Below, one piece after another: positions 26,154 through 34,844 of a DNA stretch of 44,364 bases (position 1 is its first letter; the number at the start of each line of letters is the position of its first letter). Both the position numbers and the translations under genes were made by a program. Under the pieces are notes generated by a model, which was not told the DNA's origin, did not search any database, and saw only the letters and a list, made by a program, of their open reading frames with translations. The stretch comes from Pseudomonas taeanensis MS-3 (GTDB taxonomy: Bacteria > Pseudomonadota > Gammaproteobacteria > Pseudomonadales > Pseudomonadaceae), in the NCBI RefSeq assembly GCF_000498575.2, contig NZ_AWSQ01000002.1:436301-480664 (forward strand), in the 5' to 3' direction.

Positions 26154-29100
26154 ATGGGCTTCAACCTTTCCGCCTGGGCGCTGAACAACCGCCAGATTGT
26201 CCTCTATATCATGCTGCTGCTGGGTATCGTCGGGGCCATCTCCTATACCAAGCTGGGTCAGAGCGAAGACCCGCCTTTCACCTTCAAGGCCATGGTGGTG
26301 CGCACCAACTGGCCGGGCGCGAGTGCCGAGGAAGTCTCGCGCCAGGTCACCGAACGCATCGAAAAGAAGGTGATGGAAACCGGCGACTACGACAAGATCA
26401 TCTCCTTCTCGCGCCCGGGTGAATCGCAGGTGACCTTCGTCGCTCGCGACTCCATGCACTCGGTGGATATTCCCGAGCTGTTCTATCAGGTGCGCAAGAA
26501 GATCGGCGACATTCGCCACACCTTGCCCCAGGACATCCAGGGGCCGTTCTTCAACGATGAGTTCGGCACCACCTTCGGCAATATCTATGCGCTGACCGGC
26601 GAGGGCTTCGACTACGCGGTGCTCAAGGACTACGCCGACCGCATTCAGCTGCAGCTGCAGCGGGTCAAGGATGTCGGCAAGGTCGACCTGCTCGGTCTGC
26701 AGGACGAGAAAATCTGGATCGAGCTATCCAACACCAAGCTGGCGACGCTCGGTCTACCGCTGGGCGTGGTGCAGCAGGCGCTGAATGAGCAGAACGCGGT
26801 GGCGGCGGCCGGCTTCTTCGAGACCGGTTCGGATCGCGTGCAGCTGCGGGTCACCGGGCGTTTCGAGTCGGTCGAGCAGATTCGCAATTTTCCGATTCGG
26901 GTAGCCGATCGCACCTTTCGCATCGGCGATGTGGCCGAGGTTACGCGCGGCTTCAACGACCCACCCGCACCGCGCATGCGCTTCATGGGTGAGGACGCCA
27001 TTGGCCTGGCGGTGTCGATGAAAAGTGGTGGCGACATCCTGGTGCTGGGTGAGGCGCTGGAAGGCGAGTTCGCCCGCCTGCAGGAAACCCTGCCGGCCGG
27101 CATGCAGCTGAGCAAGGTGTCGGATCAACCGGCGGCGGTGAAAACCGGGGTCGGCGAGTTCGTCCAGGTGCTCACCGAGGCGCTGATCATCGTCCTGCTG
27201 GTGAGTTTCTTCTCCCTCGGCCTGCGCACCGGCCTGGTGGTGGCGCTGTCGATTCCGCTGGTGCTGGCGATGACCTTCGCCGCCATGTACTACCTGGGCA
27301 TCGGTCTGCACAAGATCTCCCTCGGCGCCCTGGTGTTGTCCCTCGGCTTGCTGGTGGACGATGCGATCATCGCCGTGGAGATGATGGCGATCAAAATGGA
27401 GCAGGGTTTCGACCGCTTCAAGGCGGCCAGTTACGCCTGGACCAGCACGGCCTTTCCCATGCTCACCGGCACCCTGATCACGGCCGCGGGCTTCCTGCCG
27501 ATTGCCACCGCGCAGTCGGGCACCGGCGAGTACACCCGTTCGATATTCCAGGTGGTGACCATCGCCCTGCTGGTGTCGTGGATCGCCGCGGTAATCTTCG
27601 TGCCTTACCTGGGCGCCAAGTTGCTGCCGGACCTGGCCAAGCTGCACGCGGCCAAGCATGGCGGCAGCGATAAGGGTTATGACCCCTATGCAACGCCGTT
27701 CTACCAGCGGGTGCGCGCTGCGGTGGAGTGGTGTGTGCGGCGGCGCAAGACGGTAATCGTGTTGACCCTGGCGCTATTTGTCGGCTCGATCCTGCTGTTC
27801 CGTTTCGTGCCCCAGCAGTTCTTTCCGGCCTCCGGACGTCTGGAACTGATGGTCGACCTCAAACTGAGCGAGGGCGCCTCGTTGAGCGCCACCGAGGCCG
27901 AGGTCAAACGCCTGGAACGGCTGATCAACAAGCATGAGGGCATCGATAACTATGTGGCCTATGTCGGCACCGGCTCGCCACGCTTCTACCTGCCGCTGGA
28001 TCAGCAACTGCCGGCTGCCAGCTTCGCCCAGTTCGTGATCCTGGCTAAAAGCATCGAGGACCGTGAAGCCATTCGCAGTTGGCTGATCGATACGGTCAAC
28101 GATGAGTTCCCGACCCTGCGCACGCGTATTTCACGTCTGGAAAATGGCCCGCCGGTGGGCTATCCGGTGCAGTTCCGCGTGTCCGGCGAGCATATCGACG
28201 AGGTGCGCGCGTTGGCCCGTCAGGTGGCGGACAAGGTGCGAGACAATCCGCACGTGGCCAACGTCCACCTGGATTGGCAAGAGCCGAGCAAGGTGGTGCG
28301 CCTCAATGTCGACCAGGAGCGCGCCCGCGCGTTGGGCGTCAGTACCGCCGACCTGTCGCGCTTCCTGCGCAGCTCGTTGACCGGCTCGTCGGTGAGCCAG
28401 TACCGCGAAGGCAACGAGCTGATCGAAATCCTTCTACGCGGCACCCTCAGCGAACGCCAGGAGCTTGGCCAACTGCCGAGCCTGGCGGTGCCGACCGACA
28501 ATGGCCAGAGCGTGCCGCTGTCGCAGGTCGCCACTTTGGAGTACGGCTTCGAGGAAGGCATCATCTGGCACCGCAACCGCTTGCCGACGGTCACCGTACG
28601 CGCCGATATCTACGGCAAGGAGCAAGCCGTCACCCTGGTCAAGCAGATACTGCCGACCCTGGAGTCGATCCGCGCCGAGTTGCCGGACGGCTACCTGCTG
28701 GACGTCGGCGGCACGGTCGAGGATTCGGCGCGCGGGCAGCAGTCGGTGAACGCCGGGGTGCCGCTGTTTATCGTGGTGGTGCTGACCCTGCTGATGCTGC
28801 AGCTGAAGAGCTTCTCGCGCTCGGCCATGGTGTTCCTCACCGCGCCGTTGGGGTTGATTGGCGTGACCCTGTTCCTGCTGATCTTCCGTCAGCCGTTCGG
28901 CTTTGTCGCCATGCTCGGGACCATCGCCCTATCCGGGATGATCATGCGTAACTCGGTGATTCTGGTCGACCAGATCGAGCAGGACATCGCCTCCGGCCTG
29001 GATCGCTGGCATGCGATCATCGAGGCCACGGTGCGCCGCTTCCGGCCCATCGTGCTGACCGCTTTGGCGGCGGTGCTGGCGATGATTCCGCTGTCGCGCA

Positions 29101-29222
29101 GTGTGTTCTTCGGGCCGATGGCGGTGGCGATCATGGGAGGTCTGATCATCGCCACGGCGCTGACCCTACTGTTCCTTCCGGCCCTCTACGCGGCCTGGTT
29201 TCGGGTCAAGCCAGAGCATTGA
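26154..29222 (+). CDS. mexK: MexK-like RND multidrug efflux pump
   Basis: A 1022-residue inner-membrane RND transporter driven by proton exchange. It opens with FNLSAWALNNRQIVLYIMLLL as transmembrane helix 1, followed by a large periplasmic loop, helices 2-6 (from about residue 337, LTEALIIVLLVSFFSL), a second periplasmic loop and helices 7-12 to the end. The proton-relay aspartates are D402-D403 in LGLLVDDAIIAVEMM. The GxxTxxGRFESVEQIRNFPIR-type repeat motifs are in place. It resembles MexK (about 1025 residues), which with MexJ exports triclosan and erythromycin; actual substrates here are unknown. No frameshift or premature stop was seen. Confidence 0.92.
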   Translation: MGFNLSAWALNNRQIVLYIMLLLGIVGAISYTKLGQSEDPPFTFKAMVVRTNWPGASAEEVSRQVTERIEKKVMETGDYDKIISFSRPGESQVTFVARDSMHSVDIPELFYQVRKKIGDIRHTLPQDIQGPFFNDEFGTTFGNIYALTGEGFDYAVLKDYADRIQLQLQRVKDVGKVDLLGLQDEKIWIELSNTKLATLGLPLGVVQQALNEQNAVAAAGFFETGSDRVQLRVTGRFESVEQIRNFPIRVADRTFRIGDVAEVTRGFNDPPAPRMRFMGEDAIGLAVSMKSGGDILVLGEALEGEFARLQETLPAGMQLSKVSDQPAAVKTGVGEFVQVLTEALIIVLLVSFFSLGLRTGLVVALSIPLVLAMTFAAMYYLGIGLHKISLGALVLSLGLLVDDAIIAVEMMAIKMEQGFDRFKAASYAWTSTAFPMLTGTLITAAGFLPIATAQSGTGEYTRSIFQVVTIALLVSWIAAVIFVPYLGAKLLPDLAKLHAAKHGGSDKGYDPYATPFYQRVRAAVEWCVRRRKTVIVLTLALFVGSILLFRFVPQQFFPASGRLELMVDLKLSEGASLSATEAEVKRLERLINKHEGIDNYVAYVGTGSPRFYLPLDQQLPAASFAQFVILAKSIEDREAIRSWLIDTVNDEFPTLRTRISRLENGPPVGYPVQFRVSGEHIDEVRALARQVADKVRDNPHVANVHLDWQEPSKVVRLNVDQERARALGVSTADLSRFLRSSLTGSSVSQYREGNELIEILLRGTLSERQELGQLPSLAVPTDNGQSVPLSQVATLEYGFEEGIIWHRNRLPTVTVRADIYGKEQAVTLVKQILPTLESIRAELPDGYLLDVGGTVEDSARGQQSVNAGVPLFIVVVLTLLMLQLKSFSRSAMVFLTAPLGLIGVTLFLLIFRQPFGFVAMLGTIALSGMIMRNSVILVDQIEQDIASGLDRWHAIIEATVRRFRPIVLTALAAVLAMIPLSRSVFFGPMAVAIMGGLIIATALTLLFLPALYAAWFRVKPEH

Positions 29223-29226
29223 TCGA

Positions 29227-29260
29227 GCAGGACGAGGTGCATCCTTGCACCTCGTCCTGC
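29227..29260. repeat. Perfect 15-bp hairpin directly after mexK
   Basis: GCAGGACGAGGTGCA (29227-29241), TCCT loop, TGCACCTCGTCCTGC (29246-29260), starting 5 bp after the mexK stop. There is no T-tract, so it may protect the 3' end or attenuate transcription. It shares the GAGGTGCA motif with the ~100-bp repeats. Confidence 0.7.
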
Positions 29261-29272
29261 TGCACCCTACGT

Positions 29273-29373
29273 AGGCTGGTGTAGAGCGTAGCGACAGAAC
29301 GGCAGGACGTCGTTCTGCACAGCTATAGCTACCCGCAGGGTGAGGTGCATGAATGCACCTCATGAAACCCAGC
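29273..29373 (-). repeat. ~100-bp repeat, right copy (inverted relative to 24200-24299)
   Basis: The reverse complement matches the left copy over its whole length with only about five substitutions and one 2-bp indel. The two copies enclose the complete mexL-mexJ-mexK locus. It ends about 22 bp before the stop of the tyrosine transposase gene. Confidence 0.85.
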
Positions 29374-29395
29374 GCCCCCACCTATACCATCGTGC

Positions 29396-29914
29396 TCATT
29401 GCGCCGGCCCTGCCCAATCCGCCGGATAAACCCCGTGCTCGACAAAATACCGAAACGACGAATGCTGCCAATCGCCTGCGCGCTCGGCATGGCCGTGCTT
29501 GATTGGGTTGTAGTGCACGTAATCGATGTGGCGACGCAGGTCCTGATCATCGCGGAGCAGATGTTCCCAGAAGCGCCTTTGCCAGATGCTGCGTTCGGCT
29601 TTGTTCTGCCGGCTGCGACTGATGGTTTCGTTGCTGGTCAGTTGCCGCGAGAAGTTAGCCTTGAAGCGGCGGATGCGATTGGAGTAATCGTCATCGCCCG
29701 CTGGCAAGCGCCAGAGCATGTGCAGGTGGTCGGGCAAGACAACCCAGGCCAGCAGAGTGAAAGGATGCCGCTGCTTTTCGTATAGCAGGGCCTGACGCAA
29801 GGCCGTGAAATGTCGCGTCAGCGTATCCTGCCGCCGGTCTTCGAGAACCAGGGTGAAAAAGTAGCTGCCGCCCGGTATATAGAGCCGGCGATAGCTGCGG
29901 CGGAATGGCTGCAT
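29396..29914 (-). CDS. REP-associated tyrosine transposase (RAYT, IS200-like Y1 family)
   Basis: A 172-residue Y1 transposase. The YRRLYIPGGSYFFTLVLEDRR start, the metal-binding His-x-His in LLAWVVLPDHLHMLWRLPAG (about 57-76), and the catalytic Tyr region DLRRHIDYVHYNPIKHGH (about 126-143) are hallmarks of RAYTs, which are single-copy relatives of IS200/IS605 transposases thought to mobilise REP/REPIN hairpins. Length fits the family. It lies between the right ~100-bp repeat and a tandem array of 68-bp units, which are likely its cognate REP-type sequences. The frame looks intact, so the enzyme may be active. Confidence 0.9.
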   Translation of the reverse strand: MQPFRRSYRRLYIPGGSYFFTLVLEDRRQDTLTRHFTALRQALLYEKQRHPFTLLAWVVLPDHLHMLWRLPAGDDDYSNRIRRFKANFSRQLTSNETISRSRQNKAERSIWQRRFWEHLLRDDQDLRRHIDYVHYNPIKHGHAERAGDWQHSSFRYFVEHGVYPADWAGPAQ

Positions 29915-29939
29915 GTTCCCATCCTTGGGAAATAGTGGT

Positions 29940-30249
29940 GAGCTGGGTTTCGCTGTGCTCTACGCCAGCCTACGGGCTATGCGGCAGCTGTTTGGTGAAG
30001 CGCTTTTGAGCTGGGTTTCGCTTCGCTCTACGCCAGCCTACGGGCTATGCGGCGGCTGTTTGGTGAAGCGCTTGTGAGCTGGGTTTCGCTGCGCTCTACG
30101 CCAGCCTACGGGTTATGCGGCGGCTGTTTGGTGAAGCGTTTGTGAGCTGGGTTTCGCTGCGCTCTACGCCAGCCTACAAGGCCAAGGCCATACGGTGGAG
30201 CTTCGGCGAAACGTAGGCTGGGTAGAGCCTAAGCGAAACCCAGCTTTTC
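29940..30249. repeat. 68-bp tandem repeat array ending in an inverted arm
   Basis: Three full 68-bp units start at 29940, 30008 and 30076 with GAGCTGGGTTTCGCT, followed by a partial fourth at 30144-30178, then an inverted arm at 30211-30249 (GTAGGCTGGGTAGAGC...). Units differ at only a few positions. The unit core (CTACGCCAGCCTAC) is shared, inverted, with the start of the right ~100-bp repeat at 29273, suggesting a common REP family. The array fills the 344-bp gap between the transposase and the DUF4197 gene. Confidence 0.9.
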
Positions 30250-30258
30250 AGGCAAATA

Positions 30259-30936
30259 TCACAACGCGCCAAACACCTTCTTCGCCAAACTGGTGGCGGC
30301 GCCAGCCGGGTTCTGGCGGATGTTGGCTTCCTGCTGGGCGATGATCTCGAACAGGCCATCGAGTGCCTGCTCGGTGACGTAGCTCTCGATATTCGCGCTT
30401 TTCGCGTCGAGCGCGCCGAAGCTCGCGGCCTGGCCGGCAAAGCTGTTGTATTGCTGGGCCAGGCCGACCTGGTCGGTGGCGCGTTTGACGATGGGCAGGA
30501 ACTTAGCGCGGATCTGTTCGCGGCTGCTCTTGTTCAGGTACTGGGTGGCGGAGTCCTGCGGGCCGCTGAGGATGCTCTTGGCGTCCTGTACGGTCATCTT
30601 CTTCACCGCGCTGACCAGCAGGGCCTGGGCTTGCGGTACGGCGGCTTCTGCCGCGAGGTTCATGCTGGTCTCGAGCTGCTCGATCTCGGCGCCCATGCCC
30701 ATCATCTTCATGGTGCGCGCCACTTTGCCGAGATTACCCGGCAGCTCGATGCGCACAGCCTCGTTATTGCTGAAGCCGCCGGGGGTGCCCAATTGCTTGA
30801 CGGCGATCTGCGCGCCCTGGGTCAGGGCATCCTTCAAGCCGCCAGTGGCGTCCTGTTGCGTGAGGTCGGCGAGGGAGAGGGCGAAGGCGCTGGCGGACAG
30901 CGCCAAGCCGGCGAACAGGGTAGTGACACGGAGCAT
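30259..30936 (-). CDS. DUF4197 domain protein, periplasmic
   Basis: A 225-residue protein with a signal peptide (residues 1-20, MLRVTTLFAGLALSASAFAL). The mature part is almost all helical: LTQQDATGGLKDALTQGAQIAVKQLG, GGFSNNEAVRIELPGNLGKVARTM, and SATQYLNKSSREQIRAKFLPIVKRAT, the recognisable DUF4197 pattern. The biochemical role of the family is unknown. It is transcribed leftward into the 68-bp repeat array and lies just beyond the 3' end of dsdC, from which it is separated by about 75 bp, so readthrough is possible. Confidence 0.85.
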   Translation of the reverse strand: MLRVTTLFAGLALSASAFALSLADLTQQDATGGLKDALTQGAQIAVKQLGTPGGFSNNEAVRIELPGNLGKVARTMKMMGMGAEIEQLETSMNLAAEAAVPQAQALLVSAVKKMTVQDAKSILSGPQDSATQYLNKSSREQIRAKFLPIVKRATDQVGLAQQYNSFAGQAASFGALDAKSANIESYVTEQALDGLFEIIAQQEANIRQNPAGAATSLAKKVFGAL

Positions 30937-31011
30937 GACAAGATCCTTCTGACGGTGTGTATGCAGCGAGCATAGCGAAGTGGGGCTGTCGCGCCCACCC
31001 GGGCGTGCTGT

Positions 31012-31959
31012 TCATGCGTGCTCGGTGTCGGCGGCGCACTCATGGAGCCAGTCGATGAAGGCCTGCAGCCGGTTCGGCATAGGTTCACGAGGCGGGTGCG
31101 CCAGCTGGTATTCGCAGGGGCTGCTCAGCGCGAAGTCACCGAATGGCAGGATCAGTTCGCCGCGTTCGAGGCGCTGCTGCACCAAGCGCTGGCGACCGAT
31201 GGCGATCCCCGCGTGATGGGTCGCTGCCAGGGTGCACAGATCGGAGCGGTCGAAGGTCAGGCTGCGCTGCGGCAGCTTGGCCTCGATCCCCCGATGCCTG
31301 GCCCACAGCTGCCATTCGGCATCGTAGGCGGCGTTGTCCCAGGCCAGGGAGTCATGCAGCAGGGTGCACTGTTGCAGGTTGTCTGGATGCTCCAGCAAGC
31401 CATGGCGCTGGGCGTACTCGGGACTGCACACTGGGGCGATCCGCTCGTCCATCAGCGTGCTGGTGACCAATCCGGGAAACGCTCCGCAGGTGAAATACAG
31501 TGCCAGGTCGATGTTCTGGGTGCGGAAATCGACTGTCTCGTTGCCCACCCGGATGTCCAGAGCAATCGCGGGGTAACGGGCGGTAAACTCGGCCAGCCTC
31601 GGCACCAGCCAGCACTCGGCGAGCGAGGGGCGCAGATACACCGCCAGCGGCCCGGCGATTTCGCTGCCAGGCGCCTGCTGCAAGGCCTCGAGCAACTCGC
31701 CCACCGCGCCCTGAAGGATATTGAAAATCCGCTCGCCATCTGCGGTCAGGCAAATCTGTCGGGTCAGGCGCTGAAACAACTTCAATCCCAGCCCACGCTC
31801 CAGGCGACCGATACGGTGGCTGACGGCGCTAGGCGTCAGGCAGAGTTCTTGCGCCGCGCGGGCGAAACTCAGGTGCCGCGCCGCGACCTGGAAGGTATAG
31901 AAGTTGGCGAACTGGCTGCTGTTGAGCTCGCAGCCGGCGCGCGGGGGAAGATTGAGCAT
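31012..31959 (-). CDS. dsdC: LysR-type activator DsdC (D-serine responsive)
   Basis: A 315-residue LysR regulator. The winged HTH is at residues 14-72 (FYTFQVAARHLSFARAAQELCLTPSAVSHRIGRLERGLGLKLFQR), and the effector domain follows. Segments such as LAVYLRPSLAECWLVPRLAEFTARYPAI and FDRSDLCTLAATHHAGIAIGRQRLVQ match E. coli DsdC as I remember it. It lies 62 bp downstream of dsdA and on the same strand, unlike E. coli where dsdC is divergent, so here regulator and target may be cotranscribed. Confidence 0.9.
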   Translation of the reverse strand: MLNLPPRAGCELNSSQFANFYTFQVAARHLSFARAAQELCLTPSAVSHRIGRLERGLGLKLFQRLTRQICLTADGERIFNILQGAVGELLEALQQAPGSEIAGPLAVYLRPSLAECWLVPRLAEFTARYPAIALDIRVGNETVDFRTQNIDLALYFTCGAFPGLVTSTLMDERIAPVCSPEYAQRHGLLEHPDNLQQCTLLHDSLAWDNAAYDAEWQLWARHRGIEAKLPQRSLTFDRSDLCTLAATHHAGIAIGRQRLVQQRLERGELILPFGDFALSSPCEYQLAHPPREPMPNRLQAFIDWLHECAADTEHA

Positions 31960-32021
31960 GGCGTCATTCTCGCAGTGAGCGGTGGCGGATCAGCGGCCGC
32001 TGCTTTCAGGCCTTGGGTCAG

Positions 32022-33380
32022 CTAGGCTTGTTCAGCCTGCAACAGGTGTCGGCCCTTGGCCAGGTACCCGGCCATTTCCGTCTCGGGCACCATGCTGCCC
32101 CCCGTGGCCCAGACCAGGTGGGTGGCCTGGGCCATCCGCGCCGGGGTCAGGTGCATGCGCGCGCGATAGCCTTGCTCCTCGCTCAGCACGCGGGCCATGC
32201 CCGGTACGCCGGCCAGTGCCGAAGGTTCGAAGCGCTGGCCTTCGCAGCTTTCCACCAGCGCCAGCAGGCGATACAGCTCTTCATCGCTGACCGTGTAATA
32301 ACCGTCGATCGAGCGCTGCAGGGCGCGGCCGACGAAGCCGGACGGACGACCGACCGCCAGGCCGTCGGCGGCGGTGAGGTTGTCGATGCCGAAGTCCTGC
32401 ACCGAGACCTCATCGTGGCGGCCGGTATGCACCCCGATCAGCATGCAGGGCGAGTGAGTGGGTTCGGCAAACAGGCAATGCACCGCATCACCAAACGCCA
32501 ACTTGAGGCCGAAGGCCACTCCGCCCGGGCCACCTCCGACGCCACAGGGCAGGTAGACGAACAGCGGGTGCTCGGCATCGACGCAGATCGCCGCGTCCTT
32601 GAATTGTTGTTGCAAACGCTCGGCGGCGACGGCATAGCCGAGGAACAGACTGGTCGAGTTCTCGTCATCGACGAAGTGGCAGTAAGGATCGGCGCTGGCC
32701 TGCTGGCGACCCTCGGCCACCGCGACGCTGTAATCGGAGTCGTACTCGACCACAATCACGCCGTGGGCGCGCAGCTTGTCCTTCTTCCACTGCCGCGCAT
32801 CGGCGGACATATGCACCGTGGCCTGGAAGCCCAGGCGGGCGCTGATGATGCCGATCGACAGGCCGAGATTGCCAGTCGAGCCGACGGCGATCTTGTAGCG
32901 GCCGAAGAAGGCCCGGGCAGCGTCGCTGTCGAGCAGCGCGTAGTCGTCGGTTAGCTTGAGCAGGCCTGCGGCCAGCGCCAGCTCCTCGGCATGCTTGAGC
33001 ACCTCATAGATGCCGCCGCGCGCCTTGATCGAACCGGAGATGGGCAGGTGGCTGTCCTGCTTGAGCCACAGCGCACCGCTGCCGTTCAGCCCATAGCGTT
33101 CGGCCAACAGGGCCTGCAGGTGCGGCGCCGCAAGGATGGGCGACTCGATGATCCCGCCACTGGCCGCGGTCTCCGGGAATGCACTGGCTATATAGGGCGC
33201 GAAACGCACCAGGCGTGCGCTAGCGTCATCGACGTCGGCCTGGGTCAGCCCGACATCCTGCAACGCCTCGGCCGCGCGGGCGATTCGCGGATTGAACCAG
33301 CTGGTCTCCTGCAGCGCGATCAACTGATTGAGTAGCGGGTATTCCTGGCACCAGGTGGCCAGCGATTTGCCAAGCAGCAT
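32022..33380 (-). CDS. dsdA: D-serine ammonia-lyase (D-serine dehydratase)
   Basis: A 452-residue PLP-dependent fold-type II enzyme that converts D-serine to pyruvate and ammonia through 2-aminoacrylate. The PLP-binding lysine is K119 in SGSIKARGG (E. coli K118). [10 protein letters not shown] binds the substrate carboxylate, and [17 protein letters not shown] is the glycine-rich phosphate-binding loop. Length equals the family's usual ~440-450. It is upstream of dsdC on the same strand, with a perfect palindrome 71-87 bp before the start. A RidA-like gene lies further upstream in the same direction. Confidence 0.95.
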   Translation of the reverse strand: MLLGKSLATWCQEYPLLNQLIALQETSWFNPRIARAAEALQDVGLTQADVDDASARLVRFAPYIASAFPETAASGGIIESPILAAPHLQALLAERYGLNGSGALWLKQDSHLPISGSIKARGGIYEVLKHAEELALAAGLLKLTDDYALLDSDAARAFFGRYKIAVGSTGNLGLSIGIISARLGFQATVHMSADARQWKKDKLRAHGVIVVEYDSDYSVAVAEGRQQASADPYCHFVDDENSTSLFLGYAVAAERLQQQFKDAAICVDAEHPLFVYLPCGVGGGPGGVAFGLKLAFGDAVHCLFAEPTHSPCMLIGVHTGRHDEVSVQDFGIDNLTAADGLAVGRPSGFVGRALQRSIDGYYTVSDEELYRLLALVESCEGQRFEPSALAGVPGMARVLSEEQGYRARMHLTPARMAQATHLVWATGGSMVPETEMAGYLAKGRHLLQAEQA

Positions 33381-33450
33381 GGGGAGGTTCCTCGGTCGAA
33401 GGCCCTACAGGGCAGTGCGCGGCGCCAGGAATTGTCGAACTGGCGTTGTG

Positions 33451-33467
33451 GCCGTCTATTAGACGGC
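33451..33467. promoter_or_regulatory. GCCGTCT-ATT-AGACGGC palindrome upstream of dsdA
   Basis: A perfect 7-bp inverted repeat 71-87 bp before the dsdA start. LysR activators usually bind a dyad centred near -65 of the transcription start, so this is a plausible DsdC site. Confidence 0.5.
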
Positions 33468-33586
33468 GCGGCAGCGCGGCTGACAAAGGATGGATGCTCA
33501 AGGCATAGGTGACGCAGGATCACTCATGCCTGTGGGGGAGGGGTGGTGAAACATTGAGGTGATCCAGCTTCCATCCCGACTGCAGT

Positions 33587-33622
33587 CGCGCCCTGGGGAT
33601 AGCACATCATGGCCAGGGCGCG
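33587..33622 (-). terminator. Hairpin downstream of the RidA-like gene
   Basis: CGCGCCCTGG (33587-33596) and CCAGGGCGCG (33613-33622) form a perfect 10-bp stem with a 16-base loop, 26 bp past the RidA-like stop codon. No T-tract follows on the minus strand, so terminator function is uncertain. Confidence 0.4.
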
Positions 33623-33647
33623 AGTCCGTGCAACAAGTCGCCGGTTG

Positions 33648-34001
33648 TTATGCCGGAATGGCTGCGATCACAGAGATTTCTACCAGCAGCTCGGGGCTGG
33701 CCATCGAGGCTTCCACGCAAGCACGTGCCGGGGCGAAACCTGCCGGTACCCAGGTGTCCCACACGCTGTTCATCGCGGCGAACAGGCTCATATCCTTCAG
33801 GTAGATGGTGGCGGACAGCAACTGTTCGCGATTGCTACCGACCGACGCCAGCAGGGTATCGACCTTGGCCAGCATGGTCCGTGTTTGTTCCTCAATGCCA
33901 GCGCTGCGGTCCTCGGCGACTTGCCCGCATAAGTAGGCGGTCTGGTTATGCACCACGACGCGGCTCATGCGTGCGGCTGTTTCGTAACGGGTAATGCTCA
34001 T
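33648..34001 (-). CDS. RidA-family enamine/imine deaminase
   Basis: A 117-residue RidA-type protein. RidA hydrolyses reactive enamines such as 2-aminoacrylate, which DsdA and other PLP dehydratases release. The sequence shows [50 protein letters not shown] and then [10 protein letters not shown], with the arginine that binds the substrate carboxylate in RidA, and a conserved Glu in LLVEISVIA. It is near the usual ~115-130 residues. The gene is upstream of dsdA in the same direction, 267 bp away, so it is probably separately expressed but functionally linked. A paralogue-specific substrate is possible. Confidence 0.85.
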   Translation of the reverse strand: MSITRYETAARMSRVVVHNQTAYLCGQVAEDRSAGIEEQTRTMLAKVDTLLASVGSNREQLLSATIYLKDMSLFAAMNSVWDTWVPAGFAPARACVEASMASPELLVEISVIAAIPA

Positions 34002-34279
34002 GACGGTTCCTCAGTGAATTCAGTGGGGGGCACACGCTACTGTTTTTCAGCCGCGCTCACCAGCGCGGCCCACTCACTCAGCGAAACAGCCGAGGCCGGC
34101 GTGCAAATGCTGGAGTGCTGCGCTGCAGCGATGCTCAGGTTCCGTTCGGCAGGCAAGCACTGCGCCGCTGAGGGTTGCGCATAGGACTATTCTTATTGGA
34201 GGTGGTTGCGCACATGGGCGCTGCCTGCTCCTGCCGAGGTCAGGCAGTTTCGTTACTCACTTATCGCTAAGGAGTCCCT

Positions 34280-34645
34280 ATGTTCAAGGTCATAGCAAAC
34301 GGTCCCAATCGTGTCGATATAGAGTTGAGCGGCAAGCTCAACAGTGAGCAGATGAGAACTGCGCTGGATGAACTCATCAGCAAGACGGAGGGCATCGAGC
34401 ATGGGCGAATGCTCTATCGAATCGATGACTTCGACCTGCCAACGCTCGGGGCTATCGGCGTGGAACTTTCACGCCTTCCCAAACTGTTCAAGCTGATCAG
34501 GAAGTTTGACCGTGCAGCGGTGCTGGCAGATAAAGCCTGGCTGCGCAAAGCCAGTGAAATGGAAGGCGCGCTGATTCCCGGTCTGGAAATCAAAGCATTC
34601 GAACGCGGTGATGTGGGTGCAGCGGAGGCTTGGTTGGCGCGCTAG
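34280..34645 (+). CDS. SpoIIAA-like/STAS-fold protein
   Basis: A 121-residue protein of the SpoIIAA-like (CRAL-TRIO/STAS-fold) group: FKVIANGPNRVDIELSGKLNSEQMRTALDELI, then MLYRIDDFDLPTLGAIGVEL and KFDRAAVLADKAWLRKASEMEGALIPGLEIKAFE, a typical layout for these short cytosolic proteins. Function is unknown for most members; lipid or regulatory roles have been suggested. AAGGAG precedes the ATG at 34280. Its stop codon TAG is the first three bases of the terminal repeat of a MITE-like element, so the natural C-terminus may have been set by that insertion. Confidence 0.8.
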   Translation: MFKVIANGPNRVDIELSGKLNSEQMRTALDELISKTEGIEHGRMLYRIDDFDLPTLGAIGVELSRLPKLFKLIRKFDRAAVLADKAWLRKASEMEGALIPGLEIKAFERGDVGAAEAWLAR

Positions 34646-34804
34646 TGGCCTGTACGGTTAGTGGGTTAACTCAAGTTCGGATGGTTGAGGTACCGAGACA
34701 AGGCGCTGCGACGAGTCATAGCGGGCTATGGCGAGGAGCGGCAACGCAGTATCGGGGCCTCAGACGTCGAAATTGACTAATAGAACTAGCCACACAGGCC
34801 ACTA
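34643..34804. mobile_element. MITE-like element with ~20-bp terminal inverted repeats
   Basis: TAGTGGCCTGT at 34643-34653 and ACAGGCCACTA at 34794-34804 are perfect inverted repeats; extended to 20 bp they match at 17 positions. The 162-bp interior has no ORF and contains the dyad CATAGCGGGCTATG. This looks like a non-autonomous element. It overlaps the stop codon of the SpoIIAA-like gene. No second copy is in the window. Confidence 0.6.
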
Positions 34805-34844
34805 AGCCTTGCGCTGTGCTTGGTTATTGAGCAGAGGCCTGCTA

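Noticed and set aside
29940..30249. Direct 68-bp repeats considered as a CRISPR array
   Set aside because: The units are contiguous with no unique spacers, and no cas genes are near; a RAYT lies alongside.
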